From RGIG3513 sp045658985 (GTDB lineage: Bacteria; Bacillota; Clostridia; Oscillospirales; Butyricicoccaceae), in assembly GCA_045658985.1 (NCBI GenBank), contig JAZOWC010000017.1:1-32325 (forward strand): a stretch of 32,325 bases of DNA, in the 5' to 3' direction. The stretch's first letter is position 1, and every line of letters starts with the position of its first letter. Of this stretch, positions 15,115 to 22,283 are shown one piece after another. The translations under genes and the position numbers were made by a program. The notes beneath the pieces were generated by a model that was given only the letters and a program-made list of their open reading frames with translations, did not search any database and was not told the DNA's origin.

Positions 15115-15903
15115 ATGAAAGTTCTCAGTATAGGCAACAGTTTTTCGCAGGATGCACACAAGTGGCTCAATCAGGTGTCCCGTGACGGCGGCGAGGAGAT
15201 ATACTGCGTCAATCTCTATATCGGCGGCTGTCCCCTCAAGGCTCATTGGGAGAATTATCTGTCCGACGAGCCTCTGTACGATCTCGAGATCAACGGTGAA
15301 AAAACCGGCACCATCAATATCAGCGACGCCCTCAAAATGGACAGATGGGATATAATCACCCTTCAGCAGGCCAGCCCCGTGTCGGGCAAGCCCCAGAGCT
15401 ATCTGCCCTACCTGCCCAAGCTGGCAGAAAACGTCCGCCGCATCTGCCCCGATGCCAAGCTGTGGATTCAGCAGACCTGGGCATATGAGCAGGTGCAGAT
15501 CAAAGAAACCCTCATAGAGCGCTTTGAGCGCATATACTGCTCCAATCAGCACGAGATGTACCGCCGCCTCTGTGATGCCTACGAGATGGCGTCCAAGCTC
15601 ATAGGCGCGCCCCTCATCCCCGTGGGCAAGGTCATCCAGCGCCTGCGCGACAGCGTGCCCGAGTTTGATTTTCAAGCTACCGGCCGCAGCCTCAACCGCG
15701 ACGGCTACCACCTCGATCTGATCTACGGCAGATTTGCCGCCGCCCTCACATGGTACGGCACACTCACAGGACGCGACGTGCGGCAGGTTGGTTTTGTGCC
15801 CTATGTTGACGAGCGACAGGGTGAGCTCAAACTGCTGGACATTATCAAGAATACCGTCTACGACGTTCTTGAGGAAGAAAAAGCCGCACAGGCCGCCAAA
15901 TAA
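15115..15903 (+). CDS. SGNH-hydrolase-like protein (DUF4886 type)
   Basis: A 262-aa protein. The N-terminus KVLSIGNSFSQDAHKWL has the GNSFS block that replaces the GDS serine motif in SGNH hydrolases; LYIGGCPLKAHW supplies a conserved glycine; TLQQAS lies at the N-block position; SLNRDGYHLD near residue 200 carries the D-x-x-H pair expected for the catalytic Asp/His. This arrangement matches proteins annotated DUF4886 in gut Firmicutes and Bacteroidetes, where esterase or deacetylase activity is assumed. There is no signal peptide, unlike many relatives. It follows the CapA-like gene by 21 bp behind AAAAGGAG, so the two probably form a unit. Specific substrate unknown; the Ser is at residue 9 by my reading. 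Confidence 0.75.
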   Translation: MKVLSIGNSFSQDAHKWLNQVSRDGGEEIYCVNLYIGGCPLKAHWENYLSDEPLYDLEINGEKTGTINISDALKMDRWDIITLQQASPVSGKPQSYLPYLPKLAENVRRICPDAKLWIQQTWAYEQVQIKETLIERFERIYCSNQHEMYRRLCDAYEMASKLIGAPLIPVGKVIQRLRDSVPEFDFQATGRSLNRDGYHLDLIYGRFAAALTWYGTLTGRDVRQVGFVPYVDERQGELKLLDIIKNTVYDVLEEEKAAQAAK

Positions 15904-15923
15904 ATGCAAAATAGTTGTTGCAT
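15904..15923. promoter_or_regulatory. inverted repeat overlapping the lysR -35, candidate operator
   Basis: ATGCAA (15904-15909) and TTGCAT (15918-15923) are exact inverted halves separated by eight bases. The right arm is the -35 element of the lysR promoter. LysR-type regulators often bind interrupted dyads over their own promoters, so autoregulation is plausible, but a 6-bp dyad can arise by chance. Confidence 0.45.
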
Positions 15924-15947
15924 TTTCGCTCCAGATTATGTTATATT
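15918..15947 (+). promoter_or_regulatory. probable promoter of the lysR gene
   Basis: -35 TTGCAT (15918-15923), 18-bp spacer, -10 TATATT (15942-15947), 37 bp before the ATG. Confidence 0.65.
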
Positions 15948-15984
15948 GGGAAACATAAGAAAAATCATATAAAAGGAACCGACC

Positions 15985-16953
15985 ATGGGAAGCAATTTTA
16001 CCCGCAAAGATCTTATTTATACCGTATATCAGGAGCAGAGTTTTTCAAAAGCGGCACAGAAGCTGTTCATCTCCCAGCCCTCGCTGAGCGTTATGATACG
16101 CAAGATCGAGGAGGACGTGGGATTCCCGCTGTTTGACCGTACCAGCAAGCCTATCCGCATGACCGAGGCGGGCATGGAATATATCCGTGCCACAGAGGAA
16201 ATGATGCACATCGAAAAAGCCTTTGAGAACTACGCCAACGCATACATGGATCTCAAAACCGGCTCGCTGGCGCTGGGCAGCAATCAGCTGATATCCTTCC
16301 TCGTTCTGCCAAAATACGTGGCGGCATTCGTGGAAAAATACCCCAAGATCGAGCTGAGGCTCTTCGACGACAACTCCACTGTGCTGGAGAATATGATCAC
16401 CTCGGGTCAGCTTGATCTGGTCATCGATACCCAGCGCCTCGACCGGGAGATCTTTGAGCAGAGGGTGCTTTTGCCCGAGGAGCTGCTTTTGGCAGTGCCG
16501 TCACACTTTGACTGCAACCACGGGCTTGAGGAGTTTCAGTACACAGCCGACGATATCTCAAGCGGCGCCCATCTGCTGCCCGACGCCAAATGCATATCCA
16601 TGCAGCAGTTCGCACAGATGCCCATAGTGTCCATGACCAAGCACAACGATATGCGCAAGCGTACCGAGGACATCCTCAAAGAAGCAGGCATCCGCCCCAA
16701 ATCTGTGCTGGAGATAGACCGTCTGGTCACCCTGTACGCATATATCGAGATGGGCACGGCGGCATCTCTGGTCAGCGACACGCTGGTCAAGCACCTGTCC
16801 CATCACAAGGGCAACGTTGTCTACTACAAGCTCAACTCCAAATACGCCAAGCGTAATATCTACGTGTCCTACAAGAAGAACAAGTATTACTCCAAGGCTA
16901 TGGAAGCCTTCGTATCCCTCATCTTCGAGATGACCCAAACCGAAAGAAACTGA
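15985..16953 (+). CDS. LysR-family transcriptional regulator
   Basis: A 322-aa LysR-type regulator. The winged helix-turn-helix occupies about residues 5-65 (QSFSKAAQKLFISQPSLSVMIRKIEED, then PLFDRTSKPIRMTEAG), and the remainder is the periplasmic-binding-protein-like effector domain (LALGSNQLISFLVLPKYV, DLVIDTQ, LLLAVPSHF). Its ligand cannot be inferred. LysR genes are usually divergent from their target; here every neighbour is on the same strand, and the gene has its own promoter and terminator, so its target is not shown by position. Candidates nearby are the SGNH-like gene upstream and the transporter array downstream. The start at 15985 follows AAAAGGA by spacing of about seven bases. 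Confidence 0.92.
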   Translation: MGSNFTRKDLIYTVYQEQSFSKAAQKLFISQPSLSVMIRKIEEDVGFPLFDRTSKPIRMTEAGMEYIRATEEMMHIEKAFENYANAYMDLKTGSLALGSNQLISFLVLPKYVAAFVEKYPKIELRLFDDNSTVLENMITSGQLDLVIDTQRLDREIFEQRVLLPEELLLAVPSHFDCNHGLEEFQYTADDISSGAHLLPDAKCISMQQFAQMPIVSMTKHNDMRKRTEDILKEAGIRPKSVLEIDRLVTLYAYIEMGTAASLVSDTLVKHLSHHKGNVVYYKLNSKYAKRNIYVSYKKNKYYSKAMEAFVSLIFEMTQTERN

Positions 16954-16959
16954 ATAACC

Positions 16960-16993
16960 AAAAGCACAGTCCAATAAAACGGACTGTGCTTTT
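16960..16993 (+). terminator. intrinsic terminator of the lysR gene
   Basis: A perfect 13-bp stem (AAAAGCACAGTCC at 16960-16972 with GGACTGTGCTTTT at 16981-16993) closes an eight-base loop, starting six bases after the stop. The A/T ends make it able to act in both directions. Confidence 0.85.
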
Positions 16994-17044
16994 GATTTGT
17001 TGATGGTTTAAGCCGCAGCTGTCCGTTTTTTTGTACACTGGTGC

Positions 17045-17053
17045 TGATATAAT
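17045..17053 (+). promoter_or_regulatory. extended -10 promoter of the 24-residue peptide gene
   Basis: TGATATAAT: a perfect -10 TATAAT (17048-17053) with the TG dinucleotide one base upstream. No good -35 is placed 16-18 bp before it, which is usual for extended -10 promoters. It lies 43 bp before the small ORF. Confidence 0.6.
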
Positions 17054-17096
17054 GCAGACATAAGATAGAAATCCGAATGAGAAAAGGAGCTTGATT

Positions 17097-17171
17097 ATGG
17101 TTTATGCATTTATCGCCGTTGGAGTTTTTGAGTGTCTGTCCCTGATTTATTCGGTAGCCAAAGGTGACTGA
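17097..17171 (+). CDS. probable 24-residue single-pass membrane peptide
   Basis: ATG at 17097 to TGA at 17171 encodes MVYAFIAVGVFECLSLIYSV followed by AKGD. About 20 consecutive residues are hydrophobic, long enough to cross the membrane once, with a short polar C-terminal end. GGAG (17085-17088) lies eight bases before the start within AAAAGGAGC, and an extended -10 promoter is upstream. It stands alone in a 369-bp gap between lysR and the cyclophilin gene. I do not recognise it. Intergenic position, a good ribosome-binding site, a promoter and a membrane-like composition support it being real; its small size means chance cannot be excluded. Confidence 0.5.
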   Translation: MVYAFIAVGVFECLSLIYSVAKGD

Positions 17172-17267
17172 GGAGACACCTGCCGCCGCTTGTGTTTCTG
17201 CACAAAAAAACGTCCCGATTTTTGGTAAAAATGACTACAAAAATAAGTGGATTTATTTTGCCCGATG

Positions 17268-17276
17268 TGGTATTAT
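17268..17276 (+). promoter_or_regulatory. extended -10 promoter of the cyclophilin gene
   Basis: TGGTATTAT (TG at 17268-17269, -10 TATTAT at 17271-17276), 46 bp before the cyclophilin ATG. The stretch from the small peptide stop (17171) to here is A/T-rich and includes an ATTTTT/AAAAAT hairpin; I see no other element in it. Confidence 0.5.
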
Positions 17277-17322
17277 GTAGAGACAGAGAAAAAAGTGTTT
17301 TTTACAGAAGGAGCGAGTCGAT

Positions 17323-17844
17323 ATGGCACAGAATCCTATCGTCACGATCGAGATGGAAGACGGCGGCAAGATGACCGTTGAGCTTTATCCCGAGGTGGCA
17401 CCCAATACAGTCAACAATTTTATCAGCCTTGTCAGCAAAGACTTTTACGATGGACTTATTTTCCACCGTGTTATTCCCGGTTTTATGATCCAGGGCGGTT
17501 GTCCCATGGGACTGGGAATGGGCGGCCCCGATTACAACATCCCCGGCGAGTTCAGACGCAACGGATTTGACAATCCTCTGGAGCATGACAGAGGCGTGAT
17601 CTCGATGGCACGCTCCATGCATCCCGACTCTGCGGGCAGCCAGTTCTTCATTATGGTCGAAAAAGCTCCCCACCTTGACGGACAGTACGCAGCGTTCGGT
17701 AAGGTGCTTGAGGGCATGGAGACCGCTGACAAGATAGTCTCTGTTGACCGCGACGGCAGAGACAAGCCTTTTACTCCCCAACGTATGAAGAAGGTCACCG
17801 TAGACACCTTCGGAGCTACATACCCCGAGCCCAAAAAGTCCTGA
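17323..17844 (+). CDS. peptidyl-prolyl cis-trans isomerase, cyclophilin type
   Basis: A 173-aa single-domain cyclophilin that speeds cis-trans isomerisation of X-Pro bonds. FHRVIPGFMIQGG at residues 47-59 is the cyclophilin signature, containing the catalytic Arg (R49) and nearby active-site residues. GVISMARSMHPDSAGSQFFI is the second core block, and HLDGQYAAFGKVLEGME the third. There is no signal peptide, so it is cytoplasmic. GAAGGAGCG precedes the ATG. It has its own extended -10 promoter and a strong terminator, so it is a single-gene unit and not part of the transporter array. Confidence 0.95.
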   Translation: MAQNPIVTIEMEDGGKMTVELYPEVAPNTVNNFISLVSKDFYDGLIFHRVIPGFMIQGGCPMGLGMGGPDYNIPGEFRRNGFDNPLEHDRGVISMARSMHPDSAGSQFFIMVEKAPHLDGQYAAFGKVLEGMETADKIVSVDRDGRDKPFTPQRMKKVTVDTFGATYPEPKKS

Positions 17845-17851
17845 CAATATC

Positions 17852-17892
17852 CCCTGAGTTTGGCGCGCATGGCGGCAAACTCAGGGTTTTTT
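17852..17892 (+). terminator. intrinsic terminator of the cyclophilin gene
   Basis: A perfect 11-bp stem (CCCTGAGTTTG at 17852-17862 with CAAACTCAGGG at 17876-17886), a 13-base loop and six T (17887-17892). It insulates the transporter array from upstream transcription. Confidence 0.92.
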
Positions 17893-17910
17893 GCCGTATT
17901 TGCGGTGACG

Positions 17911-17938
17911 TTTACCACAGTGTGTGGTGCAATATTAT
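17911..17938 (+). promoter_or_regulatory. probable promoter of the MATE array
   Basis: -35 TTTACC (17911-17916), 16-bp spacer, -10 TATTAT (17933-17938), about 48 bp before the TTG start of the first transporter and just after the cyclophilin terminator. It is the only plausible promoter I found ahead of the array. The spacer contains a perfect inverted repeat (17914-17928). Confidence 0.6.
17914..17928. promoter_or_regulatory. perfect inverted repeat in the array promoter, candidate operator
   Basis: ACCACA-GTG-TGTGGT: two exact 6-bp arms around a 3-bp centre. It overlaps the end of the -35 and lies in the spacer before the -10. A dimeric regulator bound here would control access of RNA polymerase to the array. 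Confidence 0.55.
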
Positions 17939-17950
17939 ATTGAGTTCAAT
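17939..17950. promoter_or_regulatory. second inverted repeat just downstream of the -10
   Basis: ATTGA-GT-TCAAT: 5-bp arms around two bases, directly next to the -10 and covering the expected transcription start. It could be a second operator of the array promoter. Different in sequence from the 17914 repeat. Confidence 0.4.
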
Positions 17951-17986
17951 CTATATTTACAGCAATACAGATAGAAGGTTAGTATT

Positions 17987-19351
17987 TTGAGCAGAGCAAG
18001 AGTTAATATGACAGAGGGTCCTCTGTTTTCCAACATAATGCGGTTTACCGTACCCATAATCATCACCAATATGCTGCAGCTGATGTTCAATGCCACCGAC
18101 ATCATCATGGTTGGCAGAATGTGCGGCAGCGAGTCGGTGGCAGCCGTGGGCGCGACCGGTTCGGTCACCCAGCTGCTGGTCAACCTGTTCATCGGCATCG
18201 CGCTGGGCGCAGGTGTTACCGTGGCTCAGGGCGTGGGCGCCCGTGATAACGACGAGGTGCACAAAGCCGTGCATACCGCCATGACCGCCTCGGTCATCTG
18301 CGGACTGGTGATGGGCATCATCGGATTCGTGTTCTCCAAGGGAATCCTCAACCTGATGGACACCCCCGCAGACGTTATCGGTATGTCCACCACCTATATC
18401 CGCATCTACTTCCTCGGCTCGGTGTTCAGCATGGTGTTCAACTTCGGCGCCGCCATCCTCCGCGCCGTAGGCGAGAGCAAAAAGCCCCTCTACTACCTGT
18501 TTGCATCGGGTGTACTCAATATATGCCTCAACTTCTGCCTCATCCGCTTCTGCGGTATGAACGTGGAGGGCGTGGCCATCGCCACCGTAGCCTCTCAGGC
18601 CCTCAGCGCAGTGCTTGTCGTGCGCGATCTGCTCTCCCGCAGCGATATATGCAGACTTGAGATAGGCAAGATGCGCATCCATAAAAAACAGCTCAAAAAG
18701 ATCGTCCGCATCGGCCTGCCCTCGGGCGCGCAGGCATCGCTCTTTTCGCTGTCAAATATGCTCATCCAGTCGTCGGTCAACTCCTTCGGCACGTCGGTGC
18801 TGTCGGCCAACTCGGCCGCCAACAATATCGAAGGCTTCCTCTATGCCGTGGTCGGCGCATTCCAGCAGACCACCATCAACTTCTCGGGACAGAATATGGG
18901 CGCCCATCAGTACAGACGCATCCGCAAGCTGACATTTATGAGCATGGCCACCGCCGCAGTCATATCCGAGGTAATGGGCCTGCTGGTGCTCCTGTTCGGC
19001 AGACAGCTGCTGGGCATCTATATCACCGACGATCCCGCCGCCATCGAATACGGTCTGGTCAAGTTCTCATTCGTCTCGGCGCTCTATTTCATCTGCGCAT
19101 TTATGGACACGGTCATCGGCTCGGTCAAGGGCATCGGCAAGACCACCCAGGGTATGATAATCTCCCTGCTGGGTACCTGCGGCTTCCGCGTATTCTGGAT
19201 ATACACCGTATTCGCCAACCATCGCACCCTGCCCTGGCTGTACGCCTGCTACCCCATATCCTACGGTCTGGTGTTCGTGGTGCAGCTGATCTACTTTATG
19301 TACGTTACCCGCGGACTTATCCGATCCGAGCAGGCACAGCCTGCCGCATAA
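17987..19351 (+). CDS. MATE-family efflux transporter, array copy 1
   Basis: A 454-aa, 12-helix MATE exporter (NorM/DinF superfamily), which expels organic, often cationic, compounds in exchange for Na+ or H+. The start is TTG 17987: AGAAGG (17973-17978) lies eight bases before it, and with this start the acidic residue in helix 1 (FNATDIIMVG, D38), the FNFGAAILRAVGE block (from 151) and the GQNMGA motif (301) fall at exactly the same residue numbers as in copies 4-8. It is one of the more divergent members: 27 of the first 60 residues match copy 7 by hand count. C-terminal tail is short (RSEQAQPAA). Copy 2 follows after 16 bp. Substrate unknown. Confidence 0.9.
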   Translation: MSRARVNMTEGPLFSNIMRFTVPIIITNMLQLMFNATDIIMVGRMCGSESVAAVGATGSVTQLLVNLFIGIALGAGVTVAQGVGARDNDEVHKAVHTAMTASVICGLVMGIIGFVFSKGILNLMDTPADVIGMSTTYIRIYFLGSVFSMVFNFGAAILRAVGESKKPLYYLFASGVLNICLNFCLIRFCGMNVEGVAIATVASQALSAVLVVRDLLSRSDICRLEIGKMRIHKKQLKKIVRIGLPSGAQASLFSLSNMLIQSSVNSFGTSVLSANSAANNIEGFLYAVVGAFQQTTINFSGQNMGAHQYRRIRKLTFMSMATAAVISEVMGLLVLLFGRQLLGIYITDDPAAIEYGLVKFSFVSALYFICAFMDTVIGSVKGIGKTTQGMIISLLGTCGFRVFWIYTVFANHRTLPWLYACYPISYGLVFVVQLIYFMYVTRGLIRSEQAQPAA

Positions 19352-19367
19352 ACAGGGGAGGACACCT

Positions 19368-20771
19368 ATGCCAAAGCTCAACATTCTCAAACGCCCGCAG
19401 GTGGATATGATAAACGGCCCCCTGCTTAGGAATATGATCCGCTTTGCGATCCCGTTTTTTATCTCCAACGTGCTCCAGTCCTTCTTCAACGCAGCAGACC
19501 TTGCCGTTGTCGGCTCATTCTGCGGCAGCGATACGGTTGCCGCAGTGGGCTCCACCGGTACGCTGGCCAGACTGATCATCTGCCTGTTCGTCGGTCTGGG
19601 CTCGGGCGCAGGCGTTGTTGTGGCACACTGCATCGGTGCGAGGAATCACGACAGCATCGGCAGAACGGTGCATACCTCCATATTCTTTGCCTTTGTGGGC
19701 GGTGCTTTTTTGACCGTGTTCGGCTTTCTGACCTGCGGCTTCTTCCTCAGGCTGATGAACACCCCCGCCGAAATAATCGGTATGAGCACCCTGTATATGA
19801 AGATCTACTTCCTCGGCATGATCCCCATGCTGCTGTATAACTTCGGTGCCGCAATCCTCCGTGCAACGGGCGACAGCCAGAGTCCTCTGTACTATCTGCT
19901 TGTTGCGGGCATCATCAACGTGGTGCTCAACGTTATATTTGTCACCCTGTTCGATATGGATGTTGACGGCGTCGCTCTGGCCACCGCAATCTCCCAGTGC
20001 TACTCGGCGTTTATGGTCACAAGAGCCCTGATGCGCAGGCAGGACGACTGCAGGCTTGATCTGCGCAAGCTCCGCGTCCACAAAAAAGAGTTTTTGGACA
20101 TCCTCAGAATCGGCATCCCCTCGGGCATACAGTCGGCAATGTTCTCTATTGCCAATCTGTCTGTGCAGACGGGTGTCAACTCATTCAACAACACGGCGAT
20201 CTCCTCGGGTCACGCCACCTCCAACAGCATAGAGAGCTTCGTGTTTATGGGCGGAATGGCTCTGCAGCAGACCGCGGTCAACTTTATGGGGCAGAACGTG
20301 GGCGCCCGTAACCGCAGCCGTGTCCACAGGATCACCGCCACCGGCATAGTCTGCGTGACCGTGCTCTATCTGCTGGCTGCAGGCGTGTTCCTGCTCTGGG
20401 GCGAGCAGCTGCTGGGCATCTACATCAAAGACTCCCGCGAGGCCATAGAGTGGGGTATGCTCAAGCTGACCATGATCGGCACGACCTCCTTTATCTACGG
20501 CATTACCGACGTATACTCGGGCGTACTGAGAGGAATGGGCAAAGCCGCCACCAGCATGACCATCTCGGTCATCGGCATCTGCGGCGTGCGTGTTCTGTGG
20601 CTCAATACCGTGTTCCGCATCCCCAAGTACCACACCATGCAGTCCATCTATATGGTCTTTATACTCTCGTGGATAATCACTCTGGCCATCCAGCTTGTGG
20701 TGTACAGAGTAGTTACCCGCCGAATGTTCAAGAAATGGTCGGATGAAGCTTTGGCTTCGGCCACCGCATAA
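19368..20771 (+). CDS. MATE-family efflux transporter, array copy 2
   Basis: A 467-aa MATE exporter. It shares with copy 3 a six-residue N-terminal extension (MPKLNILKRPQVDM, compare KFNPFKRATVDM), a helix-1 acidic residue at D44 in FFNAADLAVVGSFCGS, the YNFGAAILRATGDSQSPLYY block from 157, and GQN at 308 instead of 301 plus 6, meaning one extra residue around 285-295 (SSGHATSNSIESF). By hand count 42 of the first 60 residues equal copy 3, so the two are sisters. Loop segments carry the usual RxH-K-x-F-L-x-ILRIGIPSGIQ hinge between the two six-helix halves. GGGGAGGA precedes the ATG. Twenty bp separate it from copy 3. Basic tail (RMFKKWSDE). Confidence 0.93.
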   Translation: MPKLNILKRPQVDMINGPLLRNMIRFAIPFFISNVLQSFFNAADLAVVGSFCGSDTVAAVGSTGTLARLIICLFVGLGSGAGVVVAHCIGARNHDSIGRTVHTSIFFAFVGGAFLTVFGFLTCGFFLRLMNTPAEIIGMSTLYMKIYFLGMIPMLLYNFGAAILRATGDSQSPLYYLLVAGIINVVLNVIFVTLFDMDVDGVALATAISQCYSAFMVTRALMRRQDDCRLDLRKLRVHKKEFLDILRIGIPSGIQSAMFSIANLSVQTGVNSFNNTAISSGHATSNSIESFVFMGGMALQQTAVNFMGQNVGARNRSRVHRITATGIVCVTVLYLLAAGVFLLWGEQLLGIYIKDSREAIEWGMLKLTMIGTTSFIYGITDVYSGVLRGMGKAATSMTISVIGICGVRVLWLNTVFRIPKYHTMQSIYMVFILSWIITLAIQLVVYRVVTRRMFKKWSDEALASATA

Positions 20772-20791
20772 CAAACAAAGGAGGCACCGAA

Positions 20792-22195
20792 ATGGCAAAG
20801 TTCAATCCCTTCAAACGAGCAACTGTAGACATGGTCAACGGCCCGCTCCTCAGGAGCATCATCACCTTTGCCATTCCTTTTGTGCTGTCCAATCTGTTTC
20901 AGACCTTTTTCAATGCCGCTGACCTCGCAATAGTCGGCTCATTCTGCGGCAGCGCCAACGTTGCCGCCGTAGGCGCCACGGGCGTGCTCTCCAGACTCAT
21001 CGTTGGTATGTTCGTCGGTCTGGGTACGGGCGCGGGCGTTGTTGTTGCCCACGCCATCGGCGCCCGTGACAACGACGCTGTCAGCAAGACCGTCCACTCG
21101 GCCATCACCACCGCCCTGATCGGCGGAGTGTTTCTGACCTTCTTCGGATTTTTTACCTGCGAGTACTTCCTCGGCCTGATGAAGACACCCCCCGACATCA
21201 TCGCGCTGAGCGCCCTGTATATGAAGATCTACTTCGTGGGCATCATCCCCATGCTGCTGTACAACTTCGGCGCGGCCATCCTCCGTGCCTCGGGCGACAG
21301 TCAGAGCCCCCTGTATTACCTGATGATGGCAGGCGTTATCAATGTGGGACTCAATATCGTGTTCGTCACCGTCTTTGATATGACCGTTGACGGCGTTGCG
21401 TGGGCAACCACTATTTCCCAGAGTTTTTCGGCTTTTATGGTCATCCGCGCCCTCATTAGGCGCACCGATGCCTGCCGCCTCGTGCTGAGAGAACTGAGAA
21501 TATACCGCAAGCAATTTCTACGCATCCTCGCCATCGGCCTGCCCTCGGGCATTCAGGGAGCCATGTTCTCCATATCCAACCTGACCATTCAGACGGCGGT
21601 CAACTCCTTCAACTCCACCGCCATCAACTCGGGTCACGCCACGGGCGCCAGCATAGAGAGCTTTATCTATATGGTCGGTATGGCCATGCAGCAGACCTCT
21701 GCCAACTTCATCGGGCAGAACGTCGGAGCCCGCAACTACCGCCGCCTGCGCAAGATCGGCTTCACCTGCCTCACCTGCGTTGTGGTGTTCTACGCGCTGG
21801 CAGGAAGCTTTGTGTACATCTTCGGTGAGCCTCTGCTGGGTCTGTATATCAAAGACTCTCAGGAAGCAATACAGTGGGGTATGCTCCGGTTCAGCATCAT
21901 CTGTCCCAGTATGGTTCTGTGCGCCGTTATGGACGTTATGGGCGGCTCACTGCGCGGTCTGGGCAAAGCCACCACCAGTATGCTGATGTCGGTGCTGGGC
22001 GTGTGCGGAATCCGACTTGTGTGGGTCAATACGGTGTTCAGAATGCCTCAGTATCACACCATGCAGGTGCTGTACTACTCTTTCCCCATATCCTGGGGCA
22101 TCACTATGATTTTGCAGCTGAGCGCCTTTGTCCTGCTCACCGGCAAAATGATCAAACAATGGAAACAAGAAGAGCAGCAGGCTCTCAATACATAA
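20792..22195 (+). CDS. MATE-family efflux transporter, array copy 3
   Basis: A 467-aa MATE exporter and closest relative of copy 2, with the same length, the same six-residue N-terminal extension, D44 in FFNAADLAIVGSFCGS, YNFGAAILRASGDSQSPLYY from 157, and the same one-residue insertion before GQNVGA at 308. The pair also share YHTMQ near the C-terminus (VFRMPQYHTMQ, compare VFRIPKYHTMQ). AAAGGAGG (20777-20784) precedes the ATG. The gap to copy 4 is the largest in the array (88 bp) and holds a hairpin with a T-run and a perfect palindrome, so expression may step down or be reset here. Confidence 0.93.
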   Translation: MAKFNPFKRATVDMVNGPLLRSIITFAIPFVLSNLFQTFFNAADLAIVGSFCGSANVAAVGATGVLSRLIVGMFVGLGTGAGVVVAHAIGARDNDAVSKTVHSAITTALIGGVFLTFFGFFTCEYFLGLMKTPPDIIALSALYMKIYFVGIIPMLLYNFGAAILRASGDSQSPLYYLMMAGVINVGLNIVFVTVFDMTVDGVAWATTISQSFSAFMVIRALIRRTDACRLVLRELRIYRKQFLRILAIGLPSGIQGAMFSISNLTIQTAVNSFNSTAINSGHATGASIESFIYMVGMAMQQTSANFIGQNVGARNYRRLRKIGFTCLTCVVVFYALAGSFVYIFGEPLLGLYIKDSQEAIQWGMLRFSIICPSMVLCAVMDVMGGSLRGLGKATTSMLMSVLGVCGIRLVWVNTVFRMPQYHTMQVLYYSFPISWGITMILQLSAFVLLTGKMIKQWKQEEQQALNT

Positions 22196-22217
22196 ACTAC
22201 CGCAACACATAGCTTAC

Positions 22218-22250
22218 GGGCAGGGGAAACAAGCTGCCCACCGTCTTTTT
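22218..22250 (+). terminator. weak hairpin plus T-run between copies 3 and 4, possible attenuator
   Basis: GGGCAG (22218-22223) and CTGCCC (22234-22239) form a 6-bp stem with a 10-base loop; five T follow at 22246-22250, six bases after the stem. Shorter and further from its T-run than the clear terminators in the window, so partial termination is the most that should be claimed. Confidence 0.35.
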
Positions 22251-22254
22251 GGAT

Positions 22255-22270
22255 GAATGCACGTGCATTC
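22255..22270. promoter_or_regulatory. perfect 16-bp palindrome before array copy 4
   Basis: GAATGCACGTGCATTC reads identically on both strands and abuts the GGGAGGA ribosome-binding site (22271-22277) of copy 4. It may be a protein-binding site or an RNA hairpin touching the ribosome-binding site. No similar palindrome was seen before the other copies. Confidence 0.5.
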
Positions 22271-22283
22271 GGGAGGAACAAGA

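Noticed and set aside
13576..15909. A 777-codon open frame on the minus strand opposite the CapA-like and SGNH-like genes
   Set aside because: It runs antisense through the end of tex and two genes with recognisable motifs and intergenic gaps; no domain or start signal supports it.
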